The notes under the pieces are model-generated. The model did no database searches. It was not told the origin of the DNA and was given only the letters and a program-made list of their open reading frames with translations. Shown in pieces: positions 56,904 to 62,000 of a stretch of DNA of 62,000 nucleotides. Every line of letters begins with the position of its first letter. Position 1 is the stretch's first letter. A program made the position numbers and the translations under genes. The stretch comes from Mesostigma viride. Taxonomy: Eukaryota > Streptophyta > Mesostigmatophyceae > Mesostigmatales > Mesostigmataceae. The stretch lies in the NCBI GenBank assembly GCA_009746045.1, contig RPFO01000059.1, forward strand, positions 372,501 to 434,500, given 5' to 3'.

Positions 56904-59900
56904 GCTACCACCCGCCCAAGCTCTGGTTGTCGCGCCGCCTCGGCCACGCGCTTGTCCAGCTCGTCCTGCCTCCGTTCGCTCAGTTCCAGGCACTTGAGCT
57001 CGGGCTCTGGGCGCTCGCAGCGGTGGTGCAGCTCTGCGGCATGCCGTCGTGCGGGGGCACAGGGGGCGGGGGAAATGTGTCTCAGTGGCAAGTGGCAACA
57101 AGAAACGGGCGCCAGTGATGATTGGCGCTCCGTTCCCGCGATGGGTGGAGTGTGGCTAGCACGTATATGATGACATCTATAGGCATGCAACAACCATATC
57201 CGTACGAGCAAGGGCCGCTAGAGGTGCATGGGTGCTTGATGCAGGAACGGCGATGCCTGCCACCCCCGGGTCGCACACACCTGGTGGGAGGAGGGTTATG
57301 CAGACTGCGGTGCCAGCCAGGTGGCGACACACCTGGCGAAAGTAGGAAAGACGCGGTCATTGTGACAGATGTTGACATTATCGGGATGTAGCTTTGCTGC
57401 GTGCTAAGAATTTTCTACTATCCGTTCGAGAGGAAAAACATTGCCAACAGGGCAACAAGAGGGCAAAAGCCCTGAATAATAGCAACAAGAAAACGAACAA
57501 TCCAGAAGCAAAAGCCCAAGAAAGTCTCCTCCCGGGTATGCCTCCGACTGGCGGTGCCGGCTTCCCCTTACCGCCCCTCTACCTGCCTCCATCCAGCTTT
57601 TCCCCTGTACCTTCCATCTTACGACCTACCAAGTTCCTTCCTTCCATCTTCTTACTTTCCATGCTCTTCCCTGCCATCTTCTATTCCTCGCCCCCCTACC
57701 TGCCATCTCCAGTACGCTTGCCCCTACCTGCCATGGCTGCTGCGGCCTCCACCTGGGAGTACAAGTCTCTGCACGAGTTGGCGAGCGCCTGGCCCCCCTT
57801 GAGCAGGTGGTCCGCACCCTCCAGGTCGCCCAGCGCGAGGTTGACCCGCCCCATCTGCGTCATGACCTGCGCGATCAGCTGGTGGTTGCCCAGCTTGTGG
57901 TGGCCCACGCGCAGTGCGTGCTTCAGGTGGGACCTGCACGTGGCAGCGGCCAGAGAAGGGAGACCCGGGAACAAGTGGTGTCACAAGACCAACGAGGCCA
58001 AATGAGGATGTGCACCGACCAACGAGGCCAAATGAGGATGTTCACCGACCAACGAGGCCAACTGACAGTGTTCACCGACCAACGAGGCCAAAATACCCCC
58101 AGCCCACTTGGGCCAACTCAGCAGGCCGACGAGGCGAAGTCAAACGTACCGTCATGGTGCTGTGTCAGAGAAAAAACGCGGCATGAGTGAGCACGCTACA
58201 GTGACCGCGGCCGCTCACCGTGCGTCTTCGTGCCGCCCCTGCATTACCGCCTGCACCCCCGCCGCGAACCAGACCGCCGCCTTCTGCAGGTCCGTGTGCG
58301 AGCTACCAGCAGAGGCCGCCTCCTCCACAATCGGCAGCAGCGGCGCCAGCACATCCATCGCCTGGGTGGTGTGTGTGTGGGGAGGGAATAGCAAGGGAGG
58401 GTGGGTCACACCGCTGCACATGAGTTGGGTCAAACAGGGTGGCTCAATAGGCCTAACCTTGCACTACCGAATAATCTGGATATAACTGTCAAGAAAGCCC
58501 ATTAAGGCAACCATAAGCATGCTAAGGGAATGACAAGGGCCACGTTTTCATGCTCATGACGGCCAAGGACGCAGCAACCGGATGATGCGACGCACACAGC
58601 CAGTGTGCACACTCCCACCCACTTGTAGCTGCACATAAGTCGGAATGTAGCTGCACAGGAAACACTCCATTCCATCCCAGCTTACCCTTACCCCGGGCTG
58701 TCTGGGGGGCAAGTTAGGCTAACTAAATGGTAAAAAGGGATGTTATATCAACACGTCATACATGCCGCATGCATGGACCCCAAGGCATGGCGAAACGGCG
58801 CTCTGCTTACGCTGCCGTACGCGGCCTCGGTACCCTCCGCCAGCATCGCCAGCGCCAGGTTGGACGAGAGGAGCACCGTGTCAGTGGGGGTGGCGGCCCG
58901 CTGGAGGTGCAGGGGCAGGGTACACCCAAGTTGCACACACGAGAGATGCAGGGGGATAGGGTGCAGGGAAAGATGGTCCAGGGAAACAGGGTGAGGCATG
59001 GGGGCAGCGGCATACAGGGGTGTCGGCCTGCTGTAGAAGTCGGGGGCAGCCACACAGCTCTCACCCAGGCGCGGAGGAAAAGAATTCGCGGACCAGGCCA
59101 GCCACTGCAGGAACGATGCAGGAACCCAAGGAGCTGATGTGGAGGCATCGCAGGGAGGTAAACCACCGTTGCTTGCGGATGATGGCGTGTGGGTGGGTGG
59201 GGGTGCTTGGGGTGGAAGAGCAGACAGCACTTGCAATCCCCACAACTACCATCGGCACCCAGACAAATATTAGAAAGTGCTGTGTGGCTGCCCTTATGCC
59301 AGCAACCTCAATGCTCACATGTCACCATTCATAATAATTAACTAATTCGCATGCCGGTCAGCGGTCACTGGTCACCAAATGTGGGTCCGAAATCCCAAAA
59401 TGAGATGCCACCCCAGTCCTCCATGCGCGGCGGCGTCTAGAAACAAATATCGCCACCTTGAGTATGTAAACTGTCGACAAATTGCTGAGACATGAAGCAG
59501 CGGAGCCTCAACCGGTGCATGCACGCATCGGCATCTTCGTTATTCAGTTTTCGCAGGGGCCAGCAGGTGGGCAGCATGACAGGCAGCGTGCCTCGGGATC
59601 CCCCTTCGTCCGGGCATGGGCTGCCTGGACGCCACGCTTTAAGGCAGCCACTGGGTTACAATGGCAGGTGGAGGTGGAAGGTAGATTGTGGGAGCAAGTA
59701 TAGTGTGGAAGCACCGGTTTACCAACACAAGCATACTATGGCAGCACTCGGCACTAGTCCACACATGTACCATACAGCGCGTGTGCAGCACAAGCGAACA
59801 CACACCGGTCGTCTCCCAGGTTGTCTCATTGACATTAAAAAACAGGCGTCATGCCGCACCCTGACCGCGTACCTGGAGGGCGAGCCGGAACTGTTGCACG

Positions 59901-61743
59901 GCGTCAGCCCCCCGACCCGCGCTGAGTGCCAGGTGACCTGCCAACGCGTGCGCCGCTGCCGCCAAGTTTCCCCCGCTGCTACCGCTGGCCCCGCCACCAC
60001 CAACGCCACCAACGCCACCAACGCCGCCATTTGCCGCCCCTTCCCTCCCCGCTTGCACGCCTCCCAGGGTGGTCGGGAAGCTGCACGCGGCCCACTCCAG
60101 TGCCATTGCGGCCCACTTGGCAGCTGCGGCCACGTCCGTGCGCGCCATGTTGACGAGCGCCAGCCCTTCGAGCGCGTGGAAGCGCAGGCGGGCAAATGGG
60201 AGCGCCTCCCACAGCTGGCGAGGCGTCAGCGACGACTCCGTGATGTCAGCGGCACGCTTGGCTGATGTCACTGGGGAGGGGCCAGCTGAGGATCCATCCT
60301 GCGCGCCCGAGGGCAGGCCTTGCGGCGGCAGCTGGGCGGCAGTGCCTTTGGCAGCACTCCTCATTTGGCGGTGCCCTGATGCGATGACCTCCAGCTCAGC
60401 TGTGGTGAAAGAGTGTATAAATTAGTTTGACGTCAGTTCCTTTCATTGCAGCAGTCTATAAAAAAACAGTTATTAGAAAATAAATATTGAGTGTTGCGGT
60501 CAGTACGGATGCCGTCAGGTGTGGCCGGGCGCGCTCTCGGGGGGGGAGGGGGGGGGAGGGGGTAACCAAAGCGTACCACGGTGCGCATGGGGAGCATTGT
60601 AAAGGTTAGTGCAGTACAGTAATCCAGGGTTTGGGAACTGGTTCTGACAGTGAACTGGTGCACGGCCATTGTACAGGTCGGTACAGCTCAGTACTCCAAG
60701 GATCAGAAACTGGTTCGCATAGTGACGCTATTGCGGCCGCCAGCAGTGAGAAGCCTGTTCCTTCACAAATCGGCATGGCCACCTACCTCAATAATGGGGC
60801 CCTTCCCCCCTCCGTGTCCCCCTTCTACCAGCGCTCATCGGTGCCCTGCGGTCGCAAACATTATCATGAACCGCACCCCCCCCCCCCCCGCCCCCCGCCC
60901 TTCCTAAACGGATGATCTCTGCATGCCATGTGAGGCATCCCCTGCCTCTCCCCATGCCATGCCAGCAGCCACGAGAGCACCACCCACCCATGTGAGGCAT
61001 CCCCTGCCTCTCCCCATGCCATGCCAGCAGCCACGAGAGCACCACCCACCCACCCATGTGAGGGACGCCGTTGTCGCCCCCCACACCCCCAAGAGCCGCC
61101 ACCATCACCATCGCCCCCACGCACCATCTACGATGTGGAGAGCCTTCTCGTAGTGCGTGACGCAGGCCTTGAGGTAGGACCCCTCGCGCAGCGTGCTGGC
61201 CCACAGCAGGTGCACCAGCGCCCCCGCCGCGGGCCAGGGTAGCAAGCAGTAGCCCTCCCACGGCTGGGGGATCGCGCCCAGTGGCAGCCACGCGCCATGG
61301 CCATCAGGAGGCAAGGACATCACCGCGCCAATGCCGCTAGCCACGTCACGGCAAGAACCTGCAGCTGCTTGCCCCCAACGATCCAACTCAATGGCAAGGG
61401 GATGCGAGGCACCAGAGGCTGCGCCATTCCCACTACAGCCCGCCGGCCCCGCCAGATCCGTCCCCTCCCCCACCCCCGCTCGCACCTGCCCCCCCGCTGT
61501 CTGTACAGCTGCACCTGTGACCGCATTGCCAGCTGGTGCCGCCCCGGCCGCATCCCTCCCCTCCCCCGCGCACCAGCGGGCGTCCCCCGCAGCGACGCTG
61601 GCAGCCGCCACCGAGGCCAGCATGTTCTCCAGGGACGCCAGGGGCACCTGGTGGCCGCACGCCGCCTCCCACGCCAGAACCAGCAGCTGGAAGTGTGCGC
61701 GCAGGTGGAGGCGCAGCGGCTCCAGGGTGGGGGGAAGCGGTGC
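56904..61743 (-). CDS. MAU2/SCC4-like cohesin loader subunit, partial
   Basis: Exons readable in coding order: 61743-61125, 60399-59873, 58900-58811, 58361-58219, 57933-57753, a tentative 52-nt exon 57332-57281, and about 57033-56904. Phases agree throughout. MAU2/SCC4 is a helical TPR-type protein that binds SCC2/NIPBL and loads cohesin on DNA. Supporting segments: LLWASTLREGSYLKACVTHY with EKALHIVD, LWEALPFARLRFHALEGLAL, VLLSSNLALAMLAEG, GVQAVMQGRHEDAR, and the C-terminal helical repeats NHQLIAQVMTQMGRVNLALG with ANSCRDLYSQ, then ELSERRQDELDKRV. The first and second exons carry Gly/Ala-rich low-complexity insertions, common in green algae. The first readable exon begins at an acceptor, so the start lies to the right; the stop was not located. 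Family assignment rests on pattern, not search; another TPR protein is possible. Confidence 0.65.
57988..58090. repeat. 30-bp tandem repeat, about 3.5 copies
   Basis: Units of ACCAACGAGGCCAAATGAGG plus GATGTTCACCG in the MAU2-like intron 57934-58218. Confidence 0.9.
60925..61065. repeat. about 62-bp tandem duplication
   Basis: TGTGAGGCATCCCCTGCCTC and the following sequence occur at about 60929 and 60991, with a partial third start near 61057, in the MAU2-like intron 60400-61124. Confidence 0.85.
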
Positions 61744-61744
61744 C

Positions 61745-62000
61745 TGGTGTGTGTGTGGGGGGGGGGGGCAGGAGATGGAAACAGCTCAGGTTTCTTCTCA
61801 TTAACCTTGAAGCCAGGTTTCTAATTAACCTTAAGGCCAGCAGAGTCACTGGAACATGACAAACAGGGCGTTTCTGGCATGGGCCGCAGCTCTTTGTGTC
61901 CATTCCCATGAGACTTGGCAAACAGCCTATGCTCGCAACACTTACAATCACACCAACAAATGTGGTCAAACCAACAAATGTGGTCACACCAACAAATGTG
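61745..62000. other. presumed intron of MAU2-like gene ending in an 18-bp repeat
   Basis: Upstream of the first readable exon in transcript terms. Ends with about three units of CACCAACAAATGTGGTCA running out of the window. No coding sequence recognised. Confidence 0.5.

Noticed and set aside
57404-58190. Open frames on both strands around 57.4-58.2 kb as separate genes
   Set aside because: The conserved helical-repeat pattern is on the minus strand in 57753-57933; the others are shadows or run over the 30-bp repeat.

Overview
This is a nuclear genome segment from a eukaryote, most likely a green alga (Viridiplantae, probably chlorophyte; inferred, not proven). Protein-coding genes are cut into many short exons with GT-AG introns, and the reconstructed TatD and SUMO-E2 proteins look plant-like. 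TAG and TGA both act as stops at gene ends. The DNA between exons is loaded with long simple-sequence arrays and retrotransposon debris, with an assembly gap of Ns at 39427-39569. I found no bacterial operon, CRISPR array, rRNA or tRNA gene.

Six host genes can be read by joining exons on phase and protein conservation. (1) TatD/TATDN1-type metal nuclease, minus strand, 2280-11661, 12 exons, 324 aa. (2) PLPBP/YggS pyridoxal-phosphate homeostasis protein, plus strand, 12835-23133, 8 exons, 325 aa with an organelle-type leader. (3) SUMO-conjugating enzyme UBC9, minus, 29385-36531, 6 exons, 159 aa. (4) A Lys/Ser-rich nuclear-type protein, minus, 46596-47243, one exon. (5) MRT4/MRTO4 ribosome assembly factor, plus, 47995-53089, 7 exons, 239 aa. 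(6) A MAU2/SCC4 cohesin-loader-like protein, minus, about 56904-61743, partial: its 5' end lies beyond the window or in unread exons. Genes 1 and 2, and genes 4 and 5, are head-to-head pairs that may share promoters.

The rest is repeats. Introns hold arrays of 5, 8, 10, 24, 30 and 56 bp units, several of them pyrimidine-rich on the transcript and ending at a 3' splice site. Between genes lie non-LTR retrotransposon pieces of two kinds: elements carrying only an ORF1-like protein followed directly by a 3' tail, and 5'-truncated pieces carrying the C-terminal part of a reverse transcriptase. Each ORF1-only family ends in nearly the same short hairpin plus microsatellite tail as one RT-bearing family. 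Together they look like two parasite/helper pairs. Several insertions still show perfect target-site duplications, one nested inside another.

Most notable: the ORF1-only/RT element pairs; an UBC9 in which catalytic-loop Asp127 is replaced by a Ser-Pro; a five-fold tandem duplication of a 5' splice site in MRT4; a 21-nt microexon in TatD; and very large repeat arrays abutting splice acceptors.
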